From: Impatiens glandulifera
Lineage: Eukaryota > Streptophyta > Magnoliopsida > Ericales > Balsaminaceae
Assembly: GCF_907164915.1 (NCBI RefSeq)
Contig: NC_061867.1
Coordinates: 48,208,242-48,272,241 of the forward strand
DNA length: 64,000 bases
Direction: 5' to 3'
The notes under the pieces were generated by a model, which had not been told where the DNA came from, did not search any database, and saw only the letters and a program-made list of their open reading frames with translations. Position 1 is the stretch's first letter, and each line of letters opens with the position of its first letter. Of this stretch, positions 23,401 through 38,600 are shown in pieces. The translations under genes and the position numbers were made by a program.

Positions 23401-24405
23401 AACTCTAACCGTACCAATACCAGTAATTCTGCAAGATGCATTATTATCCATCACAACGGTACCTCTAGAGACCACTTCATATATAGAGAACCAGTCCCGA
23501 TTAGGACACATATGAAACGTGCATCCAGAATCAAGAATCCATTCGCCGCTCTGTTTCGAATCAATATCAGACGTAACGAGAAGTTCTCCATCATTCTACT
23601 TTTCAACAACATCAGCTTCGCCATATTTCTCTAGTTGATTGCTCTTATGATCCTCACCAGCCCTCTTATTTTTATTCTGTAACTTATAACACTCAACAAC
23701 AATATGACATTTCTTCTTGCAATACCTACACGTCTTATCCTTGTTCTTGGATTTTGACCTACCACGGTTATTGTTGCTAAAACATCTCTCATGCTGTCTG
23801 CCTCGTGCAACAAGGCCTTCATCCATGTTATTTGAACCAACTAGTTTATGCATCTTCTCTTTCGAGAAGAGTGCATCATAAACCTCATCTAGAGTCAAAG
23901 TCTCACGACTATAGAGAATGGTATCTCTAAAATTAGCATACGAAGGAGGTAGTGAACACAATAATATCAGCCCTAAATCTTCTTCATTGTACTTAACCTC
24001 CATAGATTCCAAATCAGAGACTATTTCTTTAAAAACAGTTAAGTGATTTTCTAAAGACGTACCGTCATACATACGTTGGGAATACAAGCGTTGCTTCAAG
24101 TGTAACTTGTTAGTCAGCGTTTTCGTCATACATAATTACTCCAATCTTAGCCAGAGCGCAACAACTGTTTTTTCCTTCAAACAGTCTTGAAGAATCTGAT
24201 TCAACAGATGCAGATAAATCTGCGATAGAGCCTTATGATCCGCTCGTTGCTTTTCTTCATCAGTCCACGAAGACGGCATCTTGTCAGCGCCATATAGCGC
24301 ATCTTCCATATCCATCTGTGCCAAAATAGCTCGCATCTTCACTTGCCATAACGAAAATCTGGTGTTACGATCCAGCAACGGAATATCGTATTTCATAGTG
24401 GTCAT
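20480..24405 (-). pseudogene. Copia A gag-pol, inactivated by stops and frameshifts
   Basis: From ATG 24405 leftwards: gag (24405-23596) with a CCHC knuckle (CRYCKKKCHIVVEC, in which the usual glycine is replaced), protease (ILDSGCTFHM, near 23530), integrase with an RLGHMSEN pre-integrase motif and HNPQQNGVAERMNRT near 22670, reverse transcriptase with YKARLVAKGYSQ near 21810, and RNase H with STTEAEYMA near 20800. In-frame stops lie at 24136-24138, 23596-23598, 23131-23133 (TGA at a conserved Trp), 22861-22863 (TGA at Trp), 21869-21871 (TGA at Trp) and 21569-21571 (TAG at a conserved Gln). Frame changes also occur, near 22060 and 21400-21100. No protein can be made from it as written. Confidence 0.92.
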
Positions 24406-24430
24406 GACCAAAAATAAAACAAACAAATTT

Positions 24431-24443
24431 GGCTCTGATACCA
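24431..24443 (-). promoter_or_regulatory. Primer-binding site of Copia A (initiator tRNA-Met)
   Basis: The minus strand reads TGGTATCAGAGCC a few bases inside the 5' LTR. This is the standard plant Copia primer-binding site, complementary to the 3' end of initiator tRNA-Met. Confidence 0.9.
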
Positions 24444-24446
24444 GTT

Positions 24447-24755
24447 TGTTATAATCAAACCACAATAAACGAGGATAAAAGCAAAAAGAAGAACGAACAC
24501 CAAGATTACGTGGAAAACTCTTTACGGGTGAAAAATCACAGGCAGAAGAGAAAGTTTCACTATATCGAAGATTGTACAAATTTTGATGGAAAACGTAAAA
24601 ACTGAATAAGAAAAAAGACGACTGTATTCTCTATATATTGTCTAACCCTAAAATATGATGTAAATTAAAAGGGCCAAACCCATTAAGACTACAGGTCCAT
24701 ACAGTGCGGGCAAAGCCCGCTGACCCAACAAGAATTCGGGCCACAAACTCTAACA
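24447..24755 (-). repeat. 5' LTR of Copia A
   Basis: 309 bp, TGTTA...TAACA, aligned along its full length with the left LTR. It is followed by AGAGC, the target duplication. Confidence 0.93.
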
Positions 24756-24760
24756 AGAGC

Positions 24761-25907
24761 AAGTCAAGCAAATCAATTAGCAGTGTCGAAAAAATCTCTA
24801 CTAAATATTTTGGACGACAGTAAAAATGACATTGCCTGTGAGTTGGTAAACAATGCTAGAAAAAGTTCTGTCAAATGATAAGATCATTTATATATATGAT
24901 TAAAATAATAAAAAATTCATAAAAATAAGTAAGAATAGTTGTAAGAGATCCTCCAAATGAAATATGAATTCAAATGGACAAATACTCGAGAAAAGATTAC
25001 CAGAACAATCGTAGATTGTTCTGAAAAGGTGATGGACAAATACTCGAGAAAAGATTACCAGAACAATCGACATGTATAATCAACAAACAATCCACCAAAA
25101 ACTGAGAATATTATTCAAATTATAAAATTCTGAAATGACAAATCAAAATCCAAGCTAGAGAAGCGATAAGGGAACCAAGAATAAAAAATGACTACACATT
25201 TTTATAGAATATTTTTCTAGGGTGAGAAAATATTATAACTGATTTTTAATAAAATCATGAACTTTCTTATTAATAAGTGGTATTATAAGCTACCTTATAC
25301 GAATACACAATCTTTATCTTTTATGTGAACCTTAAAACAAAACAAAAAAAAAATAGTAAAAGATTAATAGGAACAGGAAGAATATAATGGTCCCTTCATT
25401 TTAATTTAAAACATTTTTAATAAAAAATAAATCTGAAATATTTGATCTCTTAATAAGACTTTTTTTTCAATTAAACTACCCTAATAAGTTGAATATATAT
25501 TCTCAATTATAAAAGTAATCAATTACAGCAATAATTATATGGTGCCATTTTGACCTAAAAGACACCCCCACAATCATGATTTTTAACTTCATCTTAGTGG
25601 AAATCAATTTCATTTTTGAACTTTCAAAATTAAGTATTAAAAAATTATAAGGACAGACATTCTTAAAGACACATCCTTAAACAAATATTTTAAAGACAGG
25701 CATGCCACATTTGGGGTAAAAGACATATATGTTACATCCTTTAAAAAAAATGTTCCTAAACATAATCGTGAGTCATTTCAGATTTATTAATGCAGGAACC
25801 ACAAATTTCACACAATGTAGGGAAACTTATTGAGAAAAATACAACTAAAAGCTGCTTAAACCTCCCAAACAAAAATCTCAAAGGGTTTATCTCGGGCTGG
25901 TGAAGAG
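24761..25907. other. Intergenic region
   Basis: AT-rich, with a short direct repeat near 24975-25070 (GGACAAATACTCGAGAAAAG occurs twice, about 56 bp apart). The right part (about 25780-25907) is presumably the 3' untranslated region of the cysteine synthase gene, since similar sequence lies beyond the stop of the decayed copy (about 2560-2690). Confidence 0.6.
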
Positions 25908-29464
<3,557 letters not shown>

Positions 29465-29752
29465 TTTGGGTTAACACTTAACAAGAACTGCACAAACTGA
29501 AAAAAAAGAAAAGGAATCGTTTAGTACAAGCAAATCTCTCAAAGATAAAAACCCACTTAAAACATCGATGAAAGATTACTGGGTAAGCTCAATTTCAGAT
29601 TGAAGAGACGATTTACTGATACATTCATCGATTTCGATCAGGATTTTGAAGAAAAGTTCTATTAGGGTCAATAACTAAAACAGGGAAATGATGCATAATC
29701 GATAATACCTACCTCTTTGAGACAAGATAACGAATTTTGAGAGATAAGATCA

Positions 29753-29763
29753 GATTATATATA
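29753..29763 (-). promoter_or_regulatory. OASTL: TATA box of the cysteine synthase gene
   Basis: On the minus strand GGACTGTATATATAATC lies about 290 bp upstream of the ATG. The leader between them ends in a CTTTTTTTTCAG-like acceptor, so a leader intron is likely. The motif is conserved in the decayed copy (4883-4891). Confidence 0.55.
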
Positions 29764-29769
29764 CAGTCC

Positions 29770-32120
29770 AGTCAATCCACTAATAAGCGTACAATCATGA
29801 CGGAAATTTTGAGAGATGGAAAGAAATCATTTTTTTTGCTAAACAATAGTGAACTGACCTATATCTCCTCCAAACATACCCACAAACATTCTAGCAGAAA
29901 AAAACAAAAACAAAAAACACAATTCTTGATCTTTGGGTTTTTTTAGATTTTTTGAAAAAACTTTGTTTACATAAAACAAAAATGTTATTTGAGATTTTTA
30001 TAGGATGAATTATTAAAATATCTCTTTATATTTCAAATTTAATAAAAATAAAGTATAGATATTTAGTATTTTAATTTATAATTAAATAATTCCATGATTA
30101 GAAATATGATTATATGGTGGAAAAAATAATTTTAAAAACCAAAAAAATCTATGATTCAATTTATGCACTACTTAACTTTAATCATAGTAAAAAAATTATT
30201 CGGGCGCACACAATAAATAAATTAAATAAAACACGCACATAGAGTGTAACAAATGGTTTTTTTCCACTTGCAAATAAAATAATGATTAGCTTATTGTTGA
30301 AGTTAATGTATGTTTATAAATAATCTTGTATAGTTGCTTTTCCTTACTGATTAATTAAATAAATTTTGGATTATAAAGATGGTGTTTTTTTGGGTAAAAA
30401 ATTTAAAGATAAAATAAAATTTAAATTTAAATTATTTTAATAATTTATTAATAAATTAAATAATGTAATTAATGAAAATATAAATAAAATAATATTTAAT
30501 TATAATTGAATTAAGAAAAAAAGTTTGATAACGGGATGGTTTTAAAAGATCAAGATCACCAAAAAGATTGTGTGGTTTTTATATAAAAAATTTAAAAAGT
30601 ATTAATAATAATCAAATTATATTTTAATTTTAATTTAAAGTATTTTATTATTTTCATTAATAAATTAAGTATGTAGTTAACCAAAAAAAAATTATAGTTG
30701 GATTATAATTGAATTTAATAAAAACAACTGAAAAAAAGTTATGATGTATAATGTGATCTTATCTATCAATAATTCATAATAGGTTGGTAAGACTAATTTT
30801 TTATTTAGAATTTATTAAATTTATTAAATATTTTTTTCAAAAATTAACACACTAAAATAGTTAAAGTGAAAATTTTCTTTTAGAATATCTTAAATTAAAA
30901 TAAAGATTATAATTGTGGGTTGAGGCTATCTACCATATTAAAAATAAAATAATAATAATAATAAATTCAGATATTACTTTTGTATACTTATAAAATCGAT
31001 CCTCTTATTTAAAAGGGAAATATAAAAAAAAACACTTTTTAATCCGAGCAGTTTCAGAAAATATGAGATGATGAACCAAAATGATAAAATCGACTCAAGT
31101 TCTGTTTTGAAAACAATTTTTCAATTTACTTTACTAAATTTTTTGGCATACCTCCTTTCAAATCTCGTAAAATGTGTGAGAAGATTCATCTTTAAATTTT
31201 TTTTTTATAATTAAGTAGCACTAGTATGACACCTACAGTCATGACCTGACACTTCAAAAAAAGCATAGATAGAACCAAACCCATGATATTTTGGTTTTAT
31301 AAGTCAACTCTTACCACTTGACTACTTTGGTGAGTTACAAGCAAGAGTTGTCTCATCCAAAAGTGAGATGAGGAAGTATTTAGCAATGCAACATAGTTGA
31401 CTCAATAAATAATCACCACCTAATTTTCTTTTAAAAAATTAGGAAAGAAAAAATTTTCAGAAATTTGTTTGTGGGTTCGGTGTTTGACGACATGTTGAAA
31501 ATGCATCAACTTACTCTGAAACAATTGACCTTTTTAAAACGTAAAACTTGTTACACTTTAGTATGAATTCAAACTTAAGTATTCATCTAAGTAATATCTT
31601 ACGTCTAAGGGACTGCATTTTTCGTTCCTAAACATATGTCTAGAATGTACACAATATTAAGAGAAGACTAAGAACAAAAGTATTAGACATATTACATGTT
31701 ACGAGAGGGTAAAAACAAGGTACAAATATGTAATTGTCTAGAATTTGAATATTAAAGCATGAGAATGTCCTATAAATTATAGGAATTATTTAAAAATTCT
31801 CATAATTTTTTAAGTCGTAGAACTCAAGTTATGAGCTCCCAAAGTTTGAGAAAATATATAAATGGCCCAAACGAGTCTTATAAATAGTGAAATTATTTTT
31901 TTAAGTTAAGAAAGTTATTAGGCCTTGAAAAATATCAAAAAGCCTATAAATCATTTAAAATGAAATAAGCTAAAATCAAACCATCCTAATGGATTTAAAA
32001 TAAACAAAAATGGCTTGGTTTATTAATAGACCCGGACAAAAAGATTTGGTTCGGGCTTTAGGCGGACAAGAGGAAAATCGAAAGTGGTCATTTAAGTTTA
32101 AAACAAAAGAGTCCACATAG
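29770..32120. other. AT-rich intergenic region
   Basis: Very AT-rich with poly-A and poly-T tracts. I see no supported exon or element boundary. Confidence 0.6.
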
Positions 32121-32130
32121 ATTTTTTTTT

Positions 32131-32300
32131 GAGTAGTGATAGGGAAGAGAATTTGAGAGGGAATGACGTGACATAATTTCATTGGTTGGAAAAAGTAAAA
32201 AGTGTGAGGAATGAGAGTAGAGAGAGAAATTCTTTTATTTTTTCAGCCAATTAGATTGCGTCACGTCATTCCCTCACTCAAATTTCCCGAATCATTTCTC
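32131..32300. mobile_element. MITE with about 54-bp inverted repeats, Mutator-like
   Basis: The left arm (GAGTAGTGATAGGGAAGAG ... GGGAATGACGTGAC ... TTGG) and the right arm (ending GTCACGTCATTCCCTC ... CATTTCTC) are inverted repeats of about 54 bp with a few mismatches. They enclose a centre of about 60 bp. The flanks ATTTTTTTTT (32121-32130) and ATTTTTCTTT (32301-32310) match at 9 of 10 bases, a length fitting Mutator-like target duplications, though a low-complexity T-tract is weak proof. Confidence 0.65.
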
Positions 32301-32310
32301 ATTTTTCTTT

Positions 32311-34199
32311 TAATTAAGAAAGACTTTGCCACCTTACTCATTCTCTTCTTGTTTTCCAAACGATTTTTAGGCAGTCTTAACGACCAGACTTCCGTTCCGT
32401 TCGAACCATAAAAATTGTCACATTGATAAAAACAAATGACAATTTGCGCATAAGCTTCAACATCATCGGACTTGACTAACGTTTGGCCTCAGACAACGAA
32501 CTAAATGATCGATCGCCTTTATTTTCGAACATTGTGTGATTTACATTTTTGGGAAAAAGGATCGAACATTGTATGATTTACATTTTAGGAAAAAAAATTC
32601 CTTTCTTGATCATGAATTGTCAAGACAATTTCCTCTAATTGATTAGGAACGTTAAGTTAGGACTTTCGTCCTTGAGACGAAAGTAGAACTCTAATCAGAT
32701 TTTCAAAAATTCAACTTGTGATTTCATCTATCAGTATAAATGCAATTAAGTGCTCAAATGATAATTAGAGTCTTAGAGAGAACAATCAAACAAATAATTA
32801 TTGAATCACACATAATGAAGAATTGAATATTATGAATCAAAAAGCCAAATTACAAGAGATATGATCACTGGCAATGTCTTAAATCAACTTATGATCGGTT
32901 CAAATAAGTTCTCTAAGGACTCTAGATCGGTTGTGCTAGCTTCTACTACGAGTTATAAAGTCTGGCGAGGATCTAATGAAAAAATCTCGTAGGAAGAGTT
33001 TTGGAGGTTCTGATCTCTCCTTAAGGTAGCTCCTGATCATTCCTAACTCTAGAACAAAAGACTTTAAAGATATTAGCTAATGAAGAAACTTGGGTCGAAA
33101 GTTAAAAGGCTTGATTATGGTGATTTAGTGTTAGAATTTAAAACTAGTTTCATTAATTAAATGAAATGAGAATTTAGATAAATAAATTAAATGTGATTTA
33201 ATTCAAATAAATATAAATTCATACCAAATTCAAATGTGAATTTTTAGTGAAATTTAATAACAATGGATAAGATAGAAAATGCAAGAGTCTAGAAATGCCA
33301 AGATTCTATGAATGACAACTGTTGGATGAATTATCAGCCGTTGATTAATAAATGAATTTATTGTTATGGTTTAATTTACAGCTATTTATTTCCCTTCATG
33401 TTGGAACTCTTCATATATCTCTTCTTCACTCATATTTCATTATCTCTTTATATTTCGAAAGATTTTATCTTTTTTTCTTGAGTGTTCTTCGAGTTCTTCA
33501 CTCAACTGAGTATTTTTCAAGTGTCTCACTCAATCAAGTGTTCTTCAAGTTCTTGACTCGTCATATTTTCCGTTGAAACCCAATGAACGATTTATGTACT
33601 TTGTCAAGTTTATTGCGTAGTGATTATAGTGCTGAATCACTACTAGATTCGTTGTACCTTGGAAGACAGTCATCTGTGATAAGCTAGAGCACAAGAAGGA
33701 GACGATAAAACCGTGGAACTATTTTAAGAGAAATGTGTTTAAGCATATGCCTCGAATCAACATTGTATTCTGATTATTTTGTTATTTGTAACATTGTATT
33801 TAATTAATTTTTTTGTAACATTATTTATATATATATATATGTTATTTCAAGACAAGATATGTAACACTTAGGAAGTCTTATGGGTGAATTAAAAATGTCT
33901 CATTTAAGGCTTTCATTGTTAGTTCATTCACGCTAGTTGGTGCACCGTAACAAAATTTCTTCCACGTTAAAGATCGAGTAAATCTGGCGATGACAATCGG
34001 CTTGCGAGACATCTATTACTTTACACAATGTAAGTTACGGGTTGAGGTCAATACCATCGTGTATCTGATCTTCAATTCATCAACTTTGGTAGGTGGATCA
34101 TCACGTGAGGTGCAACCTAGCTCCATCAATCTTTGGTGGAATCTTCAATAACCGGAGATCGACATAAGTGACTTATGGACTAGCTCCTGATAGATGTAT
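32311..34199. other. Intergenic sequence, possible LTR-like fragment
   Basis: No coding region was recognised. The stretch beginning TGTTAGAATT near 33129 and running through a TC-rich segment (33370-33560) to about 33850 has the feel of a Copia LTR with its leader, but I found no partner copy, primer-binding site or target duplication. A short (AT)n run lies near 33825-33842. Confidence 0.4.
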
Positions 34200-34207
34200 G
34201 TTACATG

Positions 34208-36268
34208 TAGGGGTGAGCAAACGGGTAAACTCAACCCGTATTACCCAACTCATATTCAACCCAAATTAAATTTACTCAACCCATAATTCAACCCATATTA
34301 TTTATTAATATGGGTTGGGTAACCCAAATTATTTTATTTTTATTTTTTCATTTAACATGTATGTGACTCATTTAACACATTTTTATTCGTTTAATACGTT
34401 TTCCATATTTTTGACATGTTTAACACGTTTTCCACATTTTTGACATTTTTAATACGTTTTTGCCACGTTTAACACGTTTTTACTATGTTTAACACATTTT
34501 TGACAAGTTGAACACGTTTTTATGTTTTTGGCATGTTTAACACATTTTCATGTTTTTGGCATGTTTAACACATTTTTAACACGTTTAACACGTTTTTGAC
34601 ACGTTTTCACGATTATAACACATTCTGACACGTTTTTCACATTTTTGGCACGTTTAACATGTTTTGACACGTTTAATATGTTTTTCACATTTTTGACACG
34701 TTTAACACGTTTTCATACGTTTTTCACGTTTTTGGTGCGTTTAACACGTTTTGACATATTTAACACATTTTGACACGTTTAACACAATTTGACATGTTTT
34801 TGACACGTTTAATATGTTTTTAACACGTTTAACATGTTTTTGGCACGTTTAACACATTTTGACACGCTGAACACGGTTTTCATGTTTTGATATGTTTGAC
34901 ACGTTTTTCACAATTATGACACATTACACACATTTTGACACGTTTTTCACGTTTTTGGCACGTTTTGCACATTTTTAACACGTTTAAAACATTTTCACAC
35001 GTTTTCACGTTTTTGGCACGTTAACACATTTAACACGTTTTGACACGTTTTGATACGTTTTCCATGTTTTCCACATTTTGACACATTTTGACACGTTTAA
35101 CACATTTAACATGTTTTTTTATATTTTTTACACATTTAACATGTTTTTTATATTTTTTTACATGTTTAATATATTTTTCATACGTTTGACGTGCCAAAAC
35201 GTGAAAAACGTGTTAAACGTGCCAAAAACGTGTTAAACATGCCAAAAACATGTTAAACGTGACAAAAACATGTTAAAACTTATCAAAATGTGTCAACGTA
35301 CAAAAACATGTTAAACATATCAAAATATGTTAAATGTGCACAAACGTGTCAAACGTGTTAAAATGTCAAAAATGTGTTAAATGTGCCAAAAACGTGAAAA
35401 CGTGCCAAAAACGTGAAAACGTGTTAAACATACCAAAACGTGTTAAATGTACTAAAAATGTGTTAAATGAGCCAAAACGTGTTAAACGTGTTCAACATGT
35501 CAAAAACGTGCTAAACGTGCCAAAAATGTGAAAAACGTGTCAAAAATGTCAAAAATGTGTTAAACATGCCAAAACGTGAAAAACATGTTAAACGTGTGAA
35601 AACCGTGTTAAATATATCAAAAACGTGTTAAAATGTCAAAAACGTGTTAAACGTGCCAAAAACGTGAAAACCGTGGTAAACTTATCAAAAAAGTGTTAAC
35701 GTGTTAAATATGTTAAATACGTGTTTAACGTGTCAAAAACATAAAAAATATATTAAACTTGTCAAAAACACGTTAAACGTATTAAACATGTCAAAAACGT
35801 GTTAAACGTGATAAAAACGTGACAAAAACGTGAAAAATGTGTTATTAGTGTGAAAACGCGTTATACATGTCAAAAACGTGTTAAACGTGCCAAAACGTGT
35901 TAAACATGTCAAAACGTGAAAATGTGTTAAACATGTGAAAACGTGCTATAAGTGATAAAACGTGTTAAAAATATTAAAAACGTATTAAATGTGTAAAGAA
36001 CGTGTTAAACGTGTGAAAAACGTGTTAAACATGTCAAAAATATGTTCGACTTAAAGTTGGAAGATGATTAGTTTATATTGGATTAATAATAGAGAATTAA
36101 ATTAAATTTATATAATTTGGGTAACCCTAACCCAACCCAACCCAAATTAAACTCAACCCATACTCAACCCAACCCATATTCAACCCAATCCATACTCAAC
36201 CCAACTCATATTAACCAACCCATATTAATATTTTGGGTTTGGGTAAACCCAAATTATGCTCACCCCTA
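34208..36268. mobile_element. hAT-like non-autonomous foldback element, 2.06 kb
   Basis: The termini TAGGGGTGAGCA and TGCTCACCCCTA are perfect 12-bp inverted repeats, flanked by a perfect 8-bp target duplication GTTACATG (34200-34207 and 36269-36276). An 8-bp duplication with short inverted ends containing GGGGTGAGCA fits the hAT superfamily. Inside each end are AACCCAACCCA-type repeats in the same orientation. The interior is a large strand-switching repeat and there is no transposase, so movement would depend on enzymes from elsewhere. Confidence 0.88.
34330..36055. repeat. Strand-switching array of CACGTTTAACACGTTTTT-type repeats
   Basis: From about 34330 to 35190 the plus strand is a degenerate array of CACGTTTAACACGTTTTTGG-like words. 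From about 35190 to 36055 it is the reverse complement (AAACGTGTTAAACGTGCCAA). The switch lies near 35185-35205. The two halves are of similar length (about 860 bp) and together form an imperfect palindrome of about 1.7 kb. ORFs here are repeat by-products. Confidence 0.88.
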
Positions 36269-36569
36269 GTTACATGCCAATTCGAGTTTGGTACCATTGA
36301 AGCTGACTCTCAAACCTTCAATTTGGTAGGTCATAAAGACAATATGGATCAACGTAATTTGAATTCTCTTTAGTGGAATTATAGGCTATCACTAGTTGGC
36401 TTATCTGATTTAGCAAAAAAATTTCCCGAGCTTGCTTCTATTTCTATTATATATATTTGAGAAAAATTGGAATTCTACGTTGATTGTCCTAATTTGTAAG
36501 ACAACCGAAACTATCGATGTGAAGAATTTCTGACTCATCAGTTTAGTTACATCATTTTTTAAGATTATC

Positions 36570-38600
36570 TAAAAATATTTGACAAATAGAATGCGTGAGT
36601 TTTGGATACGGTTATCTTTGGAAATCAGATGACTTTCATCAAAGACTATCAAATTTTCAATGCGACACTAATCGCTAATGAGTTTATTGATTCGACTAAC
36701 TCTAGAGGTAAAAAATGTGCTTTTGTCAAACTCGATATCGAGAAAGCATATGATCATGTTAACTAGAAGTTCCTTTTTGATATTATGGGTAGAATGAGTA
36801 TGGGAAAAAATGGATAAGATGAATTAGATTTTGCGTATCGACTACGAAATTCTCTATTATCGTGAATGAGAGCTCTCATAGTTTCTTTGAGAGTTTAAAG
36901 GGTTTAAGACAAGGGAACCTTCTTTCTCCTTTCTTATTTGTTATTTTTTTATGGAAGGCCTTCCTAGAATGATTTTGTTTGTCGAAAATGCGGGTTTGTT
37001 TCATGGAGTGGAGTGCGGTGTGAGACGATATTCGTTCTCTATGTCTCACTTATTATTTGCAGATGATACTTTTTGCATGATTCAAGCTACTTAGAGAAAT
37101 GTCAAGCACCTTCGTAATATTCTTTGATTATTTGGAGCGTGTTCGGGAATGCGTGTTAATTTGAGTAAGTCTAATATCTTATTCTCTAATTCAATTTTGT
37201 CTAGGAGAAAGATTAAATTGACATGTATTCTGAGATTTAAAATTGGGTTTTTTCCATCTACATATCTCGGGCTCCCTCTAGGACTAAAGCTAGATCCAAA
37301 GCTTATTGGGACACGATCATCAGTAAGATGGAGAAAAAGCTTTCCATTTGGAAAAGTAAGACAATTTTTAAAGGAGGTCGTTTAGTCTTTATCAAAAGCG
37401 TTTTTTCTTCAATGCCAACTTATATGATGTCTCTATTTGTCCTCCCAAAGTGTGTGGCCATGAAGATTAAGAGAATTATATGTAAATTTTTATGGGGATC
37501 GTCTAATTCCTCATTTTCTCATTTAGTTAGTTGAGATAAGGTTAAATTAATAAAAGAGTAAGGGGACTGAGAATCCACGATCCTGTTTCGTTTATTAAAG
37601 CCTTATTATCCAAATAGTGTGGTAGATTTGTATTTAAGCAAGAAAGTATTTGGGCTAAATTGATTAAATATAATTATGGTTATGACAAGTCTAGTTGGTT
37701 CACCAAGAATTCTTATAGACTCGTGGGATGCAACATTTGAGATAGTATTTATGCCATGTGAAAGGTTTATCGGGAGCATTCGACTTTTATTGTGGGTGAT
37801 GAAAGTTCGAATAATTTTTCGGATGATACTTGGTGTTGTGGTAAATGTTTGGAGAAGGTTTTCCCCGAGCTTGTTTCTATTTCTATTTGTAGAGATACAT
37901 CGATCAAAGATATGTTTGACATTCGGTCTAGTGGTTTTGCTAACCGTATCAGATATAAAAGAAGATTGGATAGTGAGGAAAACATGTCCAATGATAGACT
38001 TTTGTTCATGGTTAGAATTAAGGGTTAAACTCATCTTCTCAATATTCTATGCGATGGTGTGATTTAAATAACTTTCATGTAGGACATTGTTACACTTTGT
38101 TCAACAAAGTTAACCTAATTGATCTTTGTTGGGAAAATTTATGGGGTCTAAGATGCCTACTAAAATCTCCCTTTTTGTTGGAGTGTTATTCACGACGAAA
38201 TTATCACTGATGATAAATGTATGAAAAAATACATGATTATTGTGAGTCATTGTCGTAAGTGTTACAAAGAGGTTGAGACGCCTTCTCATTTACTTTTACA
38301 TTGTCGCGTTGTTGCAAGTATATATGAAGTCTTTTGTGAAATATGACTAGAGTACAATGGATTATGCCAGAAACCGTTAGTGGCTATTGGAAGGTATGAA
38401 TTGAGCGACTAAAAATGCGAGACTTAGAAAATGAGTCTCTATCACTATAATTTTCTAATGGATTATCTGGTTGAAAAGAAATTAGAAGACTTTTAATAAC
38501 GAAAGTAGACCGTTAATGATTATTCACATCATTATCATGACGATGTCGGAGATTAGATCTAAAAAACATGTAGATTTGTGTTCAAATCAATTAATTATTT
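36570..38600 (+). pseudogene. LINE (L1-type) retrotransposon remnant, RT to 3' end
   Basis: The plus strand shows a decayed non-LTR reverse transcriptase: FVKLDIEKAYDHVN near 36720-36765, then an LRQGN-like step near 36910 and the LLFADDT-type catalytic region near 37045-37070, with several stops and frame changes. Further on are STYLGLPLG (about 37260) and KAFFSSMPTYMMSLF-like sequence (37400), typical of plant LINE ORF2. A reverse-transcriptase-associated zinc-binding region (zf-RVT) near 37810-38330 follows, containing DMFDIRSSGF. The 5' part (ORF1, endonuclease) is missing. No clear poly-A tail or target duplication was found. Confidence 0.85.

Larger units (their letters stand above)
20086..24755 (-). 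mobile_element. Ty1/Copia LTR retrotransposon A, 4.67 kb
   Basis: LTRs 20086-20395 and 24447-24755 both begin TGTTA and end TAACA. A perfect 5-bp target duplication AGAGC flanks the element (20081-20085 and 24756-24760). The primer-binding site lies next to the right LTR and a polypurine tract next to the left LTR, so it reads leftwards. By eye the LTRs differ at about 13 substitutions and one indel, roughly 95-96% identity: an insertion of intermediate age. The internal region has the Copia order gag, protease, integrase, RT, RNase H but is interrupted by stops. Confidence 0.95.

Noticed and set aside
23126..23634. Plus-strand ORFs of 92-129 codons
   Set aside because: They are antisense to the protease and pre-integrase region of Copia A.
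33129..33850. Possible solo Copia LTR
   Set aside because: It starts TGTTAGAA and has LTR-like composition, but I found no matching end, target duplication, primer site or partner copy.
34208..34330. Telomere-like AACCC repeats near the ends of the palindromic element
   Set aside because: The words are irregular (AACCCAACCCA, AACCCATA) and not the plant telomere unit CCCTAAA; they belong to the hAT-like ends.
35334..35531. Cysteine- and valine-rich ORF (NVSNVLKCQKC words)
   Set aside because: It lies wholly in the palindromic CACGTTT/AAACGTG array; the cysteines come from the repeat.
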